A DNA stretch of 30,000 bases from Symbiodinium natans. Taxonomy: Eukaryota > Sar > Dinophyceae > Suessiales > Symbiodiniaceae. The notes beneath the pieces are model-generated. The model saw only the letters and a program-made list of their open reading frames with translations, made no database searches and had not been told where the DNA came from. Location: assembly GCA_905221605.1 (NCBI GenBank), contig CAJNDS010002267.1:112501-142500 (forward strand), read 5' to 3'. This document shows positions 10,107 to 20,365 of the stretch, piece after piece. The position numbers were made by a program, and so were the translations under genes. The stretch's first letter is position 1; every line of letters starts with the position of its first letter.

Positions 10107-10207
10107 TTGGGATGGTCCCCCTTGTGCTAGCAGTCCTAAATAGGGATTCTAATACCCCCTATTGCAGTCCCCAGTAAGGACTGTCAGTAGAAGGGGGAAC
10201 ATGCCAA
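10107..10207. mobile_element. MITE-like element, family 2 copy c
   Basis: Left arm TTGGGATGGTCCCCCTT..GCTAGCAGTCC, right arm GGACTG..AGTAGAAGGGGGAACATGCC. Same family as the copies at 316 and 846; not interrupted. Confidence 0.65.
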
Positions 10208-10297
10208 CCTAGAGACACCAACAATTTCCCCACCCAAAGCTCACAACCCCGCAACAATGGGGCCTCTTGCTGTCCCTTGAGCTCGAGAAGCACCTAA

Positions 10298-10401
10298 GGG
10301 TTTAGGTTTAGGGTTTAGGGTTTAGGGTTTAGGGTTTAGGGTTTAGGGTTTAAGAATGGCTCTTGTGGGCAGTGGGTAGTTAGCTCTTGTGGGCAGTGGG
10401 T
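10298..10401. repeat. ITS followed by a short direct repeat
   Basis: TTTAGGG at 10298-10352, then GCTCTTGTGGGCAGTGGGT at about 10359 and again at 10383. Confidence 0.8.
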
Positions 10402-11142
10402 TCTACAATCGTTGTATAGGGATTATAAGGGGATGATGCTGGTGATGCTTGTTTAGGCTCGTGTATTACACTGCTCAGTGGCTTGGGTTCATGCTAGCCT
10501 TCAGGCTTGCGACTTGCGCCTGCAGAACTTCAGGCTTTCAGGAGGGTTTCTCAAGGGCGGGAGTAACCCTACATAAACCCTAACCTGAAAACCAACCTAG
10601 ACTAGGCTCCGAATGCAATGCCCACAGGCATGCAGCAGTCCAGGGCTTCAGTGATTAGGGTGTAGGGTATGTCTAGACTTGAGGGTTGAGGGTTTAGGGT
10701 TGATGACTTACCTGTAGCTTTTTGGTGGGTCCAAGCCCTCAACCCGCTTGTCCCAAAACTCGGCTCACCGCCGAGTCTGTGGTCTTCGCAGTTTAGGGTA
10801 TGTAGGGTTTAGGGTTTAGGGTATAGAGTGTTTCAGGGTGTCGGGGTGAAGGGTTAAAGGAGGTTTAGAGTTTAAGGGTTGTGGGGTTGCGCGGGGGGGT
10901 TCGCGTTGGGGGGCTTTGGGGTTTGGGGGTTTCGGCGCTCAGGGGTTCAGGACGTTGGGGAGGTAAGGGTTGAGGAGTTGGGGGTTTAAGGGTTGGGGCT
11001 GATGTGGTGGGCTTTCTGGGGTGTAGGGCTTTGGGGCCTTAGATTCCCACGCCTCAGGCCTCAAGGGCCCAGGGGCCAGGCCTGCGTAAGGCCAGGGGCC
11101 CGGAACCTCGATTATAAGGCCCCCAATCCCCGAACCCCGGAC
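10402..11142. other. Gene-less stretch with scattered degenerate ITS
   Basis: Short TTTAGGG-like pieces at about 10680-10702 and 10793-10827, then G-rich DNA to 11000. The short ORFs are repeat-derived. Confidence 0.5.
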
Positions 11143-11232
11143 CCCGAACCCCAAACCATAAACCCCAAACCAGAAAAACCCTAAACCCTAAACCCCAAAC
11201 CCTAAACCCTAAACCCCAAACCCCAAATCCCA
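11143..11232. repeat. ITS with mixed CCCTAAA and CCCCAAA units
   Basis: About 12 units in which CCCTAAA alternates irregularly with CCCCAAA. Confidence 0.85.
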
Positions 11233-11355
11233 CCCAGGGCACATCTCGCCGGACTTCATGGAGCATGGCATGGATCGCCTCCACACTTACGCTAGCACCT
11301 GCTGCTCGTCTGGGGTTGAGAGCTTGGAGGGTTTAGGGTTTAGGGTTAGGGAGCA

Positions 11356-11462
11356 TACCCAGAGGGTCATAGTACTATTCTGGATTTAGGTACCCCAAAA
11401 AATGTTACATAGGGCTTTGGAGTACCTAATTCCATAATGGTACTACAAATGGACCCTCTGGG
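11356..11462. mobile_element. Foldback element with CCCAGAGGGTC ends
   Basis: The left arm begins CCCAGAGGGTCATAGTAC and continues TGGATTTAGGTACCCCAAA. The right arm is its imperfect inverse, TTTGGAGTACCTAATTCCAT to GGACCCTCTGGG. About 107 bp, one copy seen in the window. Confidence 0.6.
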
Positions 11463-11561
11463 TTAGAGAGTTTGGAGTTTAGGGTCGTGGGATTGAGGAA
11501 CTTCATGTCCTTCATGTCTCGGTCGAGACAAAGCGGCATCAGGAAAACCCAAGTCCGCCAG

Positions 11562-11668
11562 CGTGTGGGGGTTTCCGAAACGAGGGGTACCCTTTCTGGG
11601 GATCCCGTTAAGTGGATTCCATTCTGTTTGGGGGATAAAAGGGGAACCCCTAAACCCTAAACCCTATT
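11562..11668. mobile_element. MITE-like element, family 5 copy c, joined to a telomeric tract
   Basis: Begins CGTGTGGGGGTTTCCGAAAC like the copy at 25542. It contains GGGGTACCCTTT and its inverse AAAAGGGGAACCCC. From the last CCCC the sequence runs directly into CCCTAAA repeats to about 11668. Confidence 0.5.
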
Positions 11669-12039
11669 TTGGGAAACATCCATGTACTGCCCATCAAAGG
11701 TGAGAATCCTGCCAGTCGTCTCGAGCTACAAAAGCACCTTGTGATATGGCAGGGCAGGTTCTGAAAGGCCCCTCAGCCGAGACCCTGAAACCCGGAAAAC
11801 TGAAGTGTCAGGTTTTTTGATCTCGCGGGCATTTGAAGGTTAAGGGCTGCAGTAGGTAACCCTGAAGCCTAAACCCTAACGGGCTTTAGAGCTTCAGAGT
11901 TCAGTCTCACAGCCAGAAACATCAGGGGCCTCCATCACCGGGCGTCAGGGGGCCAAGGTCCTGGTACTAGTATCATGCCAGGCAGTTTAGGGTTTAGGGT
12001 TTACAGCGTGGGGCGTTTAGGGCTCATGGGCTCGTGGGT

Positions 12040-12290
12040 ACAAGCGCCGGGTTTATCTCGACCCACCCGGTGTAAAGTCGGCCCAACCCCTGCGGCCCAC
12101 AGCAAAACAAGGCAGAGGAAGGAAGTCACCCCAGGCGGTGTAAAGTCGGCCCAGCAACAGCGAAACCCCAGGGGCACATGGCTTTTGAGAGCTTTCGCGC
12201 CTTTTTACAAAATGGCACCGGAGCTGTGCACAGTGGGTTGAGAAAAGCTGTTTGGAATTGAGAAACTGCAGGGGCACATGGTTTTTCGGA
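12040..12290. repeat. Local direct repeats
   Basis: CGGTGTAAAGTCGGCCCA occurs at about 12068 and 12136; AGGGGCACATGG occurs at about 12170 and 12270. The stretch has been duplicated in pieces. Confidence 0.6.
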
Positions 12291-12357
12291 TGGTTTTACG
12301 GCCATTGCAGGGTTGGCAAGCATGGGTTGGTAAGCATGCTTCTGCATGATTCTCGCC

Positions 12358-12563
12358 CCGGCTGAGCAACTTTGATCCGATGGATTTCACCCCTGCTTGG
12401 AAACTTTGATCCGATGGATTTCCCCCTGCTGAGCAACTTTGATCCGATGGATTTCCCCCCTGCTGAGCAACTTTGATCCGATGGATTTCCCCCCGTTCGC
12501 CCCTGCTGGGCAACTTTGATCCGAGGGACTTCCCCCCATTCGCCCCTGCTGAGCAACTTCGCA
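12358..12563. repeat. 34-bp tandem repeat, six copies
   Basis: Core GAGCAACTTTGATCCGATGG. Copies start at about 12361, 12395, 12428, 12462, 12505 and 12548. The last two steps are 43 bp because of a 9-bp insert (CGTTCGCCC or CATTCGCCC). A 224-codon minus-strand ORF (12879-12205) crosses it, but the unit is not a multiple of three and shifts frame at each copy, so I do not call a gene. Confidence 0.8.
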
Positions 12564-13421
12564 TGCAGTGTGAAGGAAATTCATTAATTGTTTTGGGGAG
12601 TGTCATATTTGTGGCCCTGCGCGAGGGTCGCGCGACTTTGGGCGAGGCAGGGGGAGGTAAGGCAATCTGGCCTTTTGAGATAAAGAACAATACCTGGGCC
12701 TGGAGGCCTCGGGACACTCTTGGGAGGCCCCTTGGGAGGCCCCCGCGTCTCTGAGAGGCGAGGCCCTCTGTGTTAGGGTTCTGGGCAGCCTCCCTTACAG
12801 GGGGTCCTCCCCACTGCAGCACGTCAGCGACGCCAAGCAGGGCAAGGCTGTAATCACGGTGGCTCCCTGTGTGTGGCAACGGTTGCTGCCACAGAGGAAC
12901 ATCCTAAGTTCTATAGGGCTCTGAGGCCGAAAAAGCCTCCTCAGGGACGCCAACACATCGGCAAAGGTTGTAAGTCGCGCCGATTGTTTTTTGAGCTTCT
13001 GCTTCATGGTTTGTCGTCTTTACCTAGTGGCACGCCCCACACAAGCCATCTGAGAACATAGCCCATGTGACATGGTATCGCGGTTTTTACAGCGTTCCCC
13101 GAGGGGCACACTGGGATTGGGACAACTTCCGCCTTGCGGGGAATGCTTGCAATGGTTTCATGCATCGGAAGCTTCGGGGATACAGCACAAACAACGATCC
13201 GGAAATGTTCCAAAACCATGTACTATAAGACCGCAAAACTCTGGGCCTGATGAAATATAAGATATGTTGGGGATATGGGAAAGTAGGCCCAAGCCCTGCG
13301 GCAGGCTTGGCACGACTTCACCCCGGCAGGGTCGACTTAAACCTACCACTAGTAGAAGAGTTTGCTTCGGTCTTGGCTTTACTGGGAGTGTGAAGGGTCC
13401 GGGAAGCTAGACATAAGACAT
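12564..13421. other. ITS-free unique stretch, no gene recognised
   Basis: Moderate complexity with overlapping short ORFs on both strands and no recognisable domain. Non-repetitive enough that an exon cannot be excluded. Confidence 0.4.
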
Positions 13422-13668
13422 CTAAACCCTAAACCCTAAACCCTAAACCTTATAAACCCTAAACCCTAAACCCTAAACCCTACACCGCAAGCTTTAGGCT
13501 TGCCAGAGGCCCAAAAGCCCAAATGCCGCGAGAGTCCTGGTTCGGCCAAAGGTGGCCTGGCCTGGCACTCAAGCCGACGTTTAGGGTTTAGGGTTTAGGG
13601 TGTAGGGTTTAGGGTTTAGGGTCTAGGGTCTAGGGTTTAGGGTTTGGGGTTTTAGGTTTTAGGGTTTT
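13422..13668. repeat. Convergent ITS pair
   Basis: CCCTAAA at 13422-13482 (with one TTATAAA break) and TTTAGGG at 13580-13668 with GTCTAGG variants. Confidence 0.9.
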
Positions 13669-13878
13669 TTTGTTTGGTGAAAAAGCCCTTAAGCCCTAAA
13701 CCCTTCGCAACAAAGACCTCCAAGCGTCCTACGGGAAACACCACTCATCTGGGCTGTTTCTTTTGGTTTTGTGCCAGGCGGGGGGAGGGGGAAGCGATTC
13801 AAAGCACATGCCAATGGCGTTCAGAGCTATATCTAGAATAAGAAGTAGGACTCCTACTCAAGATGTAGAAGGAGCCAT

Positions 13879-14168
13879 ACCCTAAACCCTAAACCCTAAA
13901 CCCTAAACCTCAAAGGGTTTATAGGGCACAGGGTTTGGGTTCGGGCATAAGGTTTAGGGTTTGGTGCATCTGCTGAAGCGCCAAACCAGCATCCTCTGGG
14001 CTTAGGGTTTGGGATTGAGGGTTTAGGGTTCAGGGCTCAGGGTTTAGGGTACTCAGCCGCGCATATTAATATGTTTTCCGTACAAGGGTCACCCAAAGCT
14101 GAAATGCACTGGGGCTCAGCTGCCCAGAATGGTAGATGTAAGTTGACGTTTAGGGTTTAGGGTTTAGG
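13879..14168. repeat. ITS cluster at the edge of the GC-rich block
   Basis: CCCTAAA at 13879-13911, degenerate TTTAGGG at about 13925-14050, and the last short tract at 14149-14168. No ITS follows for 3 kb. Confidence 0.8.
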
Positions 14169-14755
14169 AGGAGGGAGGGAGGGAGAATGGCTAGCAGCGT
14201 TATTATTGCTGCAGCCGCCCGCACTCTTCCCCCCCCACATCTCGGGGCGGCTCCGCAGGCGTCATCGCCGCCCTCCGCGGAGAGTTCAAGAGGGGGTTTA
14301 GTCATAGTGCAGACCAAGGCACGGGAGACGACTGAACCAATCAGGGCACGAGCACAGGACACCAAGAACCCACCGCACCAACCCGAAGGGGGAGGCGGAG
14401 AAAAAAGAGATAAAAAAAAAAGAAAAAGGAACGATGCCGCGCCCATCACGAACACGGGAAGGGGAGAGCTGACGCAGCGCACACGCCGCAGACATGCAGG
14501 CAGAACACCGGATGGCACACCATAGACACTAAGTAAGCCAGGCCTGGGCAGGAAGGGACACCTTGCTCCAAGGGACGCAAACCCTGAGCTGCGACAGGGA
14601 GCCTGCACAGACCAAGGGGCTCCGGGCCCGTGCTTGGACAGCAACATGTGACGGGGCCTGCAACAGGGATCTGATGGCCTGATTAGGTATTTGGCACCTT
14701 GCTGTAAAAACTCCCACACACGTTGCAGAGTCGTGTAACAGGAGACACCAAAGCT

Positions 14756-15575
14756 GGCAAAGGCTGCAGGCGCACCGGAGGCGCCGGGGGCAACCGGGGG
14801 CAGCGGGGAAGCCAGCAGGACAAGAAAAGAGGGGAACCCACTGCAACGCAACTTGGCGGTGAACGAGATCCAAACTCGACGCCCTCACTTAACACCAGTG
14901 TATAAATGACTGCGACGACCCACAACCGACAGAGACTGTCAGGGGACGGGGGACGCCGAGCTGAAACAGTGTACAGGTTGCAGGTGCACCGGGCAACCGG
15001 TCAACGGGGACCACGAGAGCGAATATGGTAATTCCCGCTCGATGTAGAAGCAGGCCCGATTGCGGCCAAGGCTGCAGGCGCTTGGTATCGCCGGGGAGCA
15101 GCCAACAGAGGCAATCAGACAAACAACGGTAGTCACAAGGGGGGCACCAAGGCTGAAGGCGGGGAGGAGCCGGGGAGCAGCTGGGGACAGGGGGTCAAGC
15201 AGGGCAAACCCTTGCCAAGTAAGGAGGGAGAACCCTGAAAAACAACCGGAAAAAGGGAAAACCGAAGCCCCACTGGGCAAGCACACGAGCTAGGACTACA
15301 CTTTCGGTAGAGAAGGGAAGTGGCCCTCTGCAGTAGCTCGCCAGGTTGATGCAGCACAGGTTGCAGGCGCACCGGGCGGCGCCGGGGAGCAACCGGGTTC
15401 AACGGGGAAGCACGCACGTGTGTGAAAACCGCTTAGTGATGCAGGACCGGGCAATAACAAGGCTGCAGGAGCGGGGAAGCTCCGGGGAGCAGCCAAAGAG
15501 ACGCCAACAGCCAATGACAGACTAGCAAGGCTGTCGGCACCCTAGGGAGGCGCCACTGGCGACCCGGGGCCGGGG
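14756..15575. repeat. Degenerate family, core GGCTGCAGGCGCACCGG
   Basis: About seven diverged copies at about 14760, 14974, 15069, 15151, 15357, 15460 and 15529. Each begins AAGGCTGCAGG or ACAGGTTGCAGG, followed by GCGCCGGGGAGCA-like and AACCGGG-like stretches. Spacing is roughly 80-110 bp or twice that. Confidence 0.6.
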
Positions 15576-15603
15576 CCATCCGCCACGCAAACACAGAAGG
15601 CAC

Positions 15604-15845
15604 CAACGCACAACCACAGCCGCACAACCGCACAACTTAAACCGCGCAACCTTGCACCGGCCTTCGCACATCTGCACAACCTCAAACCGCACCACCACAC
15701 ACTTGTACAGCCGCACAAGCACAGCCGCCCAACTACGCAACCGCGCTACTGCACAAGCGCACCACTGCACTTGCGCACGACCGCACAACCGGACACCAGC
15801 ACAACCGCGCAACCACGCAATCGCCCAACCGCACAGCCGCTCATG
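15604..15845. repeat. Degenerate CCGCACAAC short-period repeat
   Basis: About 240 bp of 8-9 bp units, CCGCACAAC with variants (CCGCGCAAC, CTGCACAAC, CCACGCAAC). Confidence 0.7.
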
Positions 15846-16015
15846 AAGGACCCAGGCGGGCACAAACATCTGGACAAGGGGCGGAGCTCAAAACACAAGG
15901 CGGAAGGGAGACAGAGGTGGCATGTTGAACCGAGAAACTGAACAAGCAAATCGACCGTCACATGGGCATTAGCTGCAAGCGCAGCTCGGACTGCCTGGCC
16001 ACTAGGGCCACTAGG

Positions 16016-16290
16016 GGGCGGTTGACTAGCACAGGGCCGCGGCCCCACCCCCAAGACTGCAAGTGCACCACGCAGGGAGAGGAAGGCGGGCGACCGGTTG
16101 ACTGGCACGAAGCCGCGGCCCCGGCGCCCGCCAACCTTCCCCAAACCGAATGTGACAGGGGAGGATGGCACAAGGCCGCGGCCCCACCCCCTGCACAACT
16201 ATCATCATACGACCAACCCAGCAAGAAGCCAGGGGAGAGGCAGCCAAGTAAATGGTTGACTAGCTTAAAGCCGCGGCCCCATCACTTGGC
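16016..16290. repeat. Repeat with GCCGCGGCCCC core
   Basis: Four copies with cores at about 16035, 16111, 16174 and 16270. Three are preceded by GGTTGACTAGC or GGTTGACTGGC. The core contains the palindrome GGCCGCGGCC in two copies. Confidence 0.7.
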
Positions 16291-16379
16291 TACCTCCCCT
16301 TTCACTGCCGCAGCAAAGCATGCAATACACTATGGCTAGGATGAGCCAATGCCAGTTCGCTCAAATGCGAAAGCTTATG

Positions 16380-16806
16380 ACCGGGAGAGGGAAAGAAAAG
16401 AGGGAGAAAAAAAAACAGAAGAAACAAAAAAAATGGACGTGGCACGCGACGCACGCACCCCACGGGACGTGGCATGCAGCACACGCGCTCCCCAGGAGGG
16501 GACGTGGCTAGCAGCGCACGCAACCCGTAGGACGTGGTCCACAGCGCACGCATTCCCTCCTGAAACCACATGACAGGCGAGAAGAAGAGAACAGCAGGGA
16601 TTTCAAAAGGAGAGCCAACGCACATTCGCAACGCGAAAGTGGACCGAAAGAAGGAAGCAACAAAAAAAATTAAACTCTTAAAGAATGAACGTGGCATGCG
16701 ACACACGCACCCCGCGGGACGTGGCATGCGGCGCACGCGCTCTCCAGGAGGGGACGTGGCTAGCAGCGCACGCAACCCGTGGGACGTGGTCCGCAGCGCA
16801 CGCATA
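16380..16806. repeat. Two-copy duplication with GACGTGG motifs
   Basis: About 120 bp at 16435-16556 recurs at 16687-16806 with few differences, each preceded by an A-rich stretch; offset about 253 bp. Each copy has four GACGTGG-type motifs (one is AACGTGG) followed by GCAGCGCACGC-like sequence. Confidence 0.75.
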
Positions 16807-17189
16807 TATTCTCCCTGGCGAATAATGGCGGGCAAAAAAAAAAAGGAAGCGGCTGTGAAGCAAGAATCCCGTCAAGACTTTTCACAGAGGTCCCCAAGAG
16901 AGTGGGAGAGCCGAGAGCATGCAAGGGAGAATCACATGGGTTCAGGAGCCAGAGAAGTCCAAGGACAACAGGCGTGAACTGAGAATACTGCAGCGGCCGC
17001 AAATTGTAAAGGGTCAGCAATACCCACAGAACACGAAAAGGAGGCAAGTCCTCAGGCACTGTCACTCTTGCGGCGGAGGGGAAGGCCGGGAGGCAGGTGC
17101 TCATCCGAGGCAACGCCTCGTTAGTGCCGCCCTCAGGGTCCTGACTCCTAGGGAGGCCCCCCCCTCAAATGAAAGCCACAAGACCTGAG

Positions 17190-17229
17190 GGGTTTAGGGT
17201 TTAGGGTTTAGGGTTGAGGGTTTAGGGTA
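17190..17229. repeat. ITS at the right edge of the GC-rich block
   Basis: Five TTTAGGG units, one TTGAGGG. The next 300 bp (17230-17530) are gene-less. Confidence 0.85.
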
Positions 17230-17539
17230 CGAAGTGCATTGACTCCCCAGGCCATCCAGAAGCCCTGGGAAATAAACACCTGAACATTCAATCCAGACTG
17301 GACCCCAAACCCCTAAAAGCTGAACAACACCATAAGCCCTAAAAACCCTAAATCCACCATAAGCCCGAAAGCCTTAAAACCTCAAGCCAGCCAAGACCCG
17401 TCGCAACTCCCAAGATCTTCCCAAAAAGCAAATCAAAAAACTCAGTCCCTGTTCCTCAAAGCGAATGATCTGATGGTTTAGTCGACCTTAAATCTCTAAA
17501 ACCAAGCCCAACCGTAAAGCATATGAATATTTCTCAAGA

Positions 17540-17609
17540 TAGGGGTACCCTCAATATACCCCAAAATACTATAATCCTTCTTATAGGAACCCCCTAAAAG
17601 GGTACCCCT
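17540..17609. mobile_element. Short GGGGTACCC inverted-repeat element joined to an ITS
   Basis: GGGGTACCCT at the left and AGGGTACCCC at the right form a 10-bp terminal inverted repeat around 50 bp. The right end shares its CCCC with the first CCCTAAA unit of the long tract at 17606-17714. Confidence 0.4.
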
Positions 17610-17911
17610 AAACCCTAAACCCTAAACCCTAAACCCCAAACCCTAAACCCTAAACCCTAAACCCTAAACCCTAAACCCTAAACCCTAAACCCTAAACCTT
17701 AAACCCTAAACCCTCATATCGCAAACCCCCCCCATGTGTCGAAGCGCCTGGGGAGGACGGGATTGGAACTGGGTGGGGGTTCGACCGGCTCCTCCCGGCG
17801 GCATGGAGGGAATGGATAGGGCTCAGGGGTTTAGGGCTTTTCGGGGTTTAGGGTTTAGGGTTTAGGGTTTAGGGTTTAGGGTTTAGGGTTTAGGGTTTAG
17901 GGTTTAGGGGT
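17606..17911. repeat. Large convergent ITS pair
   Basis: About 15 CCCTAAA units at 17606-17714, about 100 bp of unique sequence with a C-run, then about 9 TTTAGGG units at 17844-17911. Confidence 0.95.
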
Positions 17912-18170
17912 TAAAGGAAAAGGGGACCACCGGGCTGAAACTGTTTGCTTACGAACCCCCGAAACATACAAAATGTTCTTCCAAAGAAGGGTCATAAGGG
18001 GATGTTTCATTTTTACTTTTTGGGGGATGTTTCATTTTTATTCTTTGTGGGCTCTTAAGCAAACAGCAGAAACGTAAAGATGCTAACAATCACAAGAAGA
18101 ACAGAGTCGCGTAGTGACCTAGTGACACACAGCAAGTCCGACAAGTACGACTGCAAAGGCTCTAGGGTTC

Positions 18171-18316
18171 ACAGGCTTTGTTTGGAGGTGCGCTGTGGTT
18201 CGAATTCTGAGCAACTTGCAACTCAGTGGCCTAGAGCTCGACCCTCTAAACCCTAAACCCTAAACCCTAAACCCTAAACCCTAAACACAGGCTTTGTTTG
18301 GAGGGGCGCTGCTCAG
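18171..18316. repeat. 25-bp direct duplication bracketing an ITS
   Basis: ACAGGCTTTGTTTGGAGG at 18171 and again at 18287, each followed by .GCGCTG. The segment between ends in six CCCTAAA units (18245-18286), which touch the second copy. Confidence 0.8.
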
Positions 18317-18343
18317 TATACCATAGCCATATACGGGCTATAG

Positions 18344-18453
18344 ATCGGGATGTGCCCCCCTGATACTTGCAGTCCCTCATCGGGATTGTACTAGGGGGGG
18401 GCTATAATCCCTACTGAAGACTGTTAGTATAAGGGGGAAGAAATTCCCAAGTT
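18344..18453. mobile_element. MITE-like element, family 2 copy d
   Basis: Left arm TCGGGATGTGCCCCCC..TTGCAGTCCC, right arm GACTGTTAGTATAAGGGGG..ATTCCCAAGTT. The interior 'CGGGATTGTACTAGG' aligns with the other family 2 copies. Confidence 0.6.
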
Positions 18454-18698
18454 ATAGAGGGATAAGAGCGAAACCTATTTCGGCACACCTTTTGCTTCAA
18501 ACACCAGAAGACCCCCAAAAGATTGCAAAACAAACTGAAACACTGAAAGCTTGAAGTCCTCACGCCTGCCAGTACTGAAATGCTGAGGTTCAAAAGTTGA
18601 CCCCCTCAAAAGCACATGTAACCGGATCCCGAAACTGATGATTAGGGTTTCGGGTGTAGGGTCTAGGTTTTTCAAGGTTTGCAGAGTTCAGGGCTCCA

Positions 18699-18884
18699 AC
18701 CCTAAACCCTAAACCCTAAACCCTAAGCCCTAAACCCTAAACCCTAAGCCCTAAGCCCTAAGCCCTAAACCCTGCCAGCCCTAAACCTACAACTCGGATC
18801 CTCTTCCACCATGAGAGCGTCCCTTGGGGAGCTTTCCGCAGCCATGGCGTGATGTTTCAGCGTTTAGGGTTTAGGGTTTAGGGG
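18699..18884. repeat. ITS with CCCTAAG block, then G-strand ITS
   Basis: CCCTAAA/CCCTAAG mosaic at 18699-18774 and TTTAGGG at 18861-18884. Confidence 0.85.
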
Positions 18885-19261
18885 CTCAGCACCCTGCACT
18901 AGACCTGGTAACACAGTAGTCTCACATGCCATAAGCACGCCCAGTTGGGCTGGGGGCCGGGTGCTCGCTGCGGCACTTCATTATGACAACTTCTTAAGGT
19001 GATTGTCAAAGCTTGCTTTGCTGAAGAGCGCTGCATGGTGGCAGTTGTGTGTGAGAGTGTCAGTCCCTAAGCCCTAAACCCTATAAACCCCCCCCCAATA
19101 ACCCTCCTTCTGAGGCTGAGCTTAGCTCGTAGCTGAGGCGTGGTTAAGGGTGGCTGATTCGCGGTGATCCGCAAGAGTCGCCGACCCTCAAAAGCAAAAC
19201 CCAGCCGACTCGCTATGCAGAGAACGGCGGGATCCTGAGCCCGAAGGTGTCGGTGGAGACA
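18885..19261. other. Gene-less stretch
   Basis: Unique sequence with a C9 run (19088-19096) after a partial CCCTAAA pair. No gene recognised. Confidence 0.45.
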
Positions 19262-19828
19262 TTAGGGTTTAGGGTTTAGGGTTTAGGGTCGGGCTGAGGG
19301 TGTAGGGGTTTATGGTTCATGATTGGGGTTTAGACAGGGGTTCAGACAGGCTCAAAACTCGTGAAGGGTGGGCTTTAGGGGCGTGGGGCCTGAATCGGGC
19401 TTGTACATATATGTATTTATGTTATCATCATGATATATTCGCATGTACCTAGAAACACTACAGAGCACATGGACACGTACATAGTACCATTGAAGTTTTT
19501 TGAGTAGAACCCTGCAGGGCTGTGAAGCCGCAGACCCTGAGCTGCTCAGCCGGTCGCCTACCGAACTTAAACGTTTTAGGGTTTAGGGTTTAGGGTTCGG
19601 GGTTTAGGGTTTAGGGTTTAGGGTTTAGGGTTTAGGGAAATCTTAAGCCCTGAAACCCCCAACCGGCAAGCCCGGGTTTAGGTCTTAGGCACAAACGGCC
19701 CATGATGGGTAAAGAATCCCCCGTTGAGGGGGGGAACTCGTATTAATGAGCCATCCCGGGTCCCCTTAGGGTTTAGGGTTTAGGGTTTAGGGTTTAGGGT
19801 TTAGGGTTTAGGGTTTAGGGTTTAGGGC
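19262..19828. repeat. Run of same-orientation ITS
   Basis: TTTAGGG tracts at 19262-19290, 19575-19637 and 19766-19828, separated by gene-less unique DNA. Confidence 0.85.
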
Positions 19829-19892
19829 CTTTTGAACAACCTCTTTGCGCAAGCGCTTCTTCACTTCTCTTCGGGGCTTCGGGTAGTTCCAT

Positions 19893-20017
19893 GGTCCCTT
19901 AGCATGGGCCCTTTAAATGGGGACCCCTTACATATCCCGTATTCTGCTACAAAACCCAAGGGAACCTTTTCAAGAAGCTAAGGGACCACATTGAGGGATC
20001 ATGTATACCGACCCTCA
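19893..20017. mobile_element. Inverted-repeat element, family 7
   Basis: The left part ATGGTCCCTTAGCATGGGCC and the right part AGGGACCACAT..GGGATCATGTATACC are imperfect inverted repeats. The left part resembles the inverse of 5475-5510. Confidence 0.4.
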
Positions 20018-20042
20018 GAAGTTCCGGGGCCCACAAAGGGGT

Positions 20043-20187
20043 TGGTTTAGGGTTTAGGGCCTAGGGTTTAGGATATCGGGTTTAGGGTTTAGGGTATAGG
20101 GTATAGGGTTTAGGGTTTAGGGTTGAAGGCCGACACAAGCCCTCAGACTGAAAAGTGCAAAACCCTGTGGGGACAAAAAACCCTAAA

Positions 20188-20221
<34 letters not shown>

Positions 20222-20256
20222 CTAAACCCTAAACCCTAAACCCTAAACCCTAAACT
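20043..20256. repeat. ITS and TA microsatellite mosaic
   Basis: TTTAGGG units at 20043-20122. Then CCCTAAACTTATATATA opens a (TA)n run (20189-20219), followed by five CCCTAAA units and a second CCCTAAACTTATATATA at about 20250. Confidence 0.85.
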
Positions 20257-20365
20257 TATATATACTCTTCTTAATCCTATAGACACGACCAAGCCAAAGC
20301 CTTAAACATACCCTAAACCCCAAACCCTTCAAACCCTTCAGCACTAAACCCGAAGTCTCTCTGAA

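Larger units (their letters stand above)
14170..17189. other. GC-rich block free of telomeric repeats
   Basis: Three kilobases with a base composition unlike the flanks and no TTTAGGG tract, filled by degenerate repeat families (separate entries). Many overlapping ORFs exist on both strands, including 233 codons at 14851-14150 (-). They are Ala/Pro/Ser/Cys-rich, coexist on both strands and end in repeat DNA, so no gene is called. Confidence 0.55.

Noticed and set aside
14150-14851. Minus-strand ORF of 233 codons
   Set aside because: Low-complexity Ala/Pro/Ser/Cys composition in GC-rich DNA, long competing ORFs on both strands, an end in telomeric repeat and no domain.
18171-18230. Possible tRNA (GGTTCGAATTC resembles a T-loop)
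   Set aside because: No acceptor stem, D-arm or anticodon arm could be paired around it.
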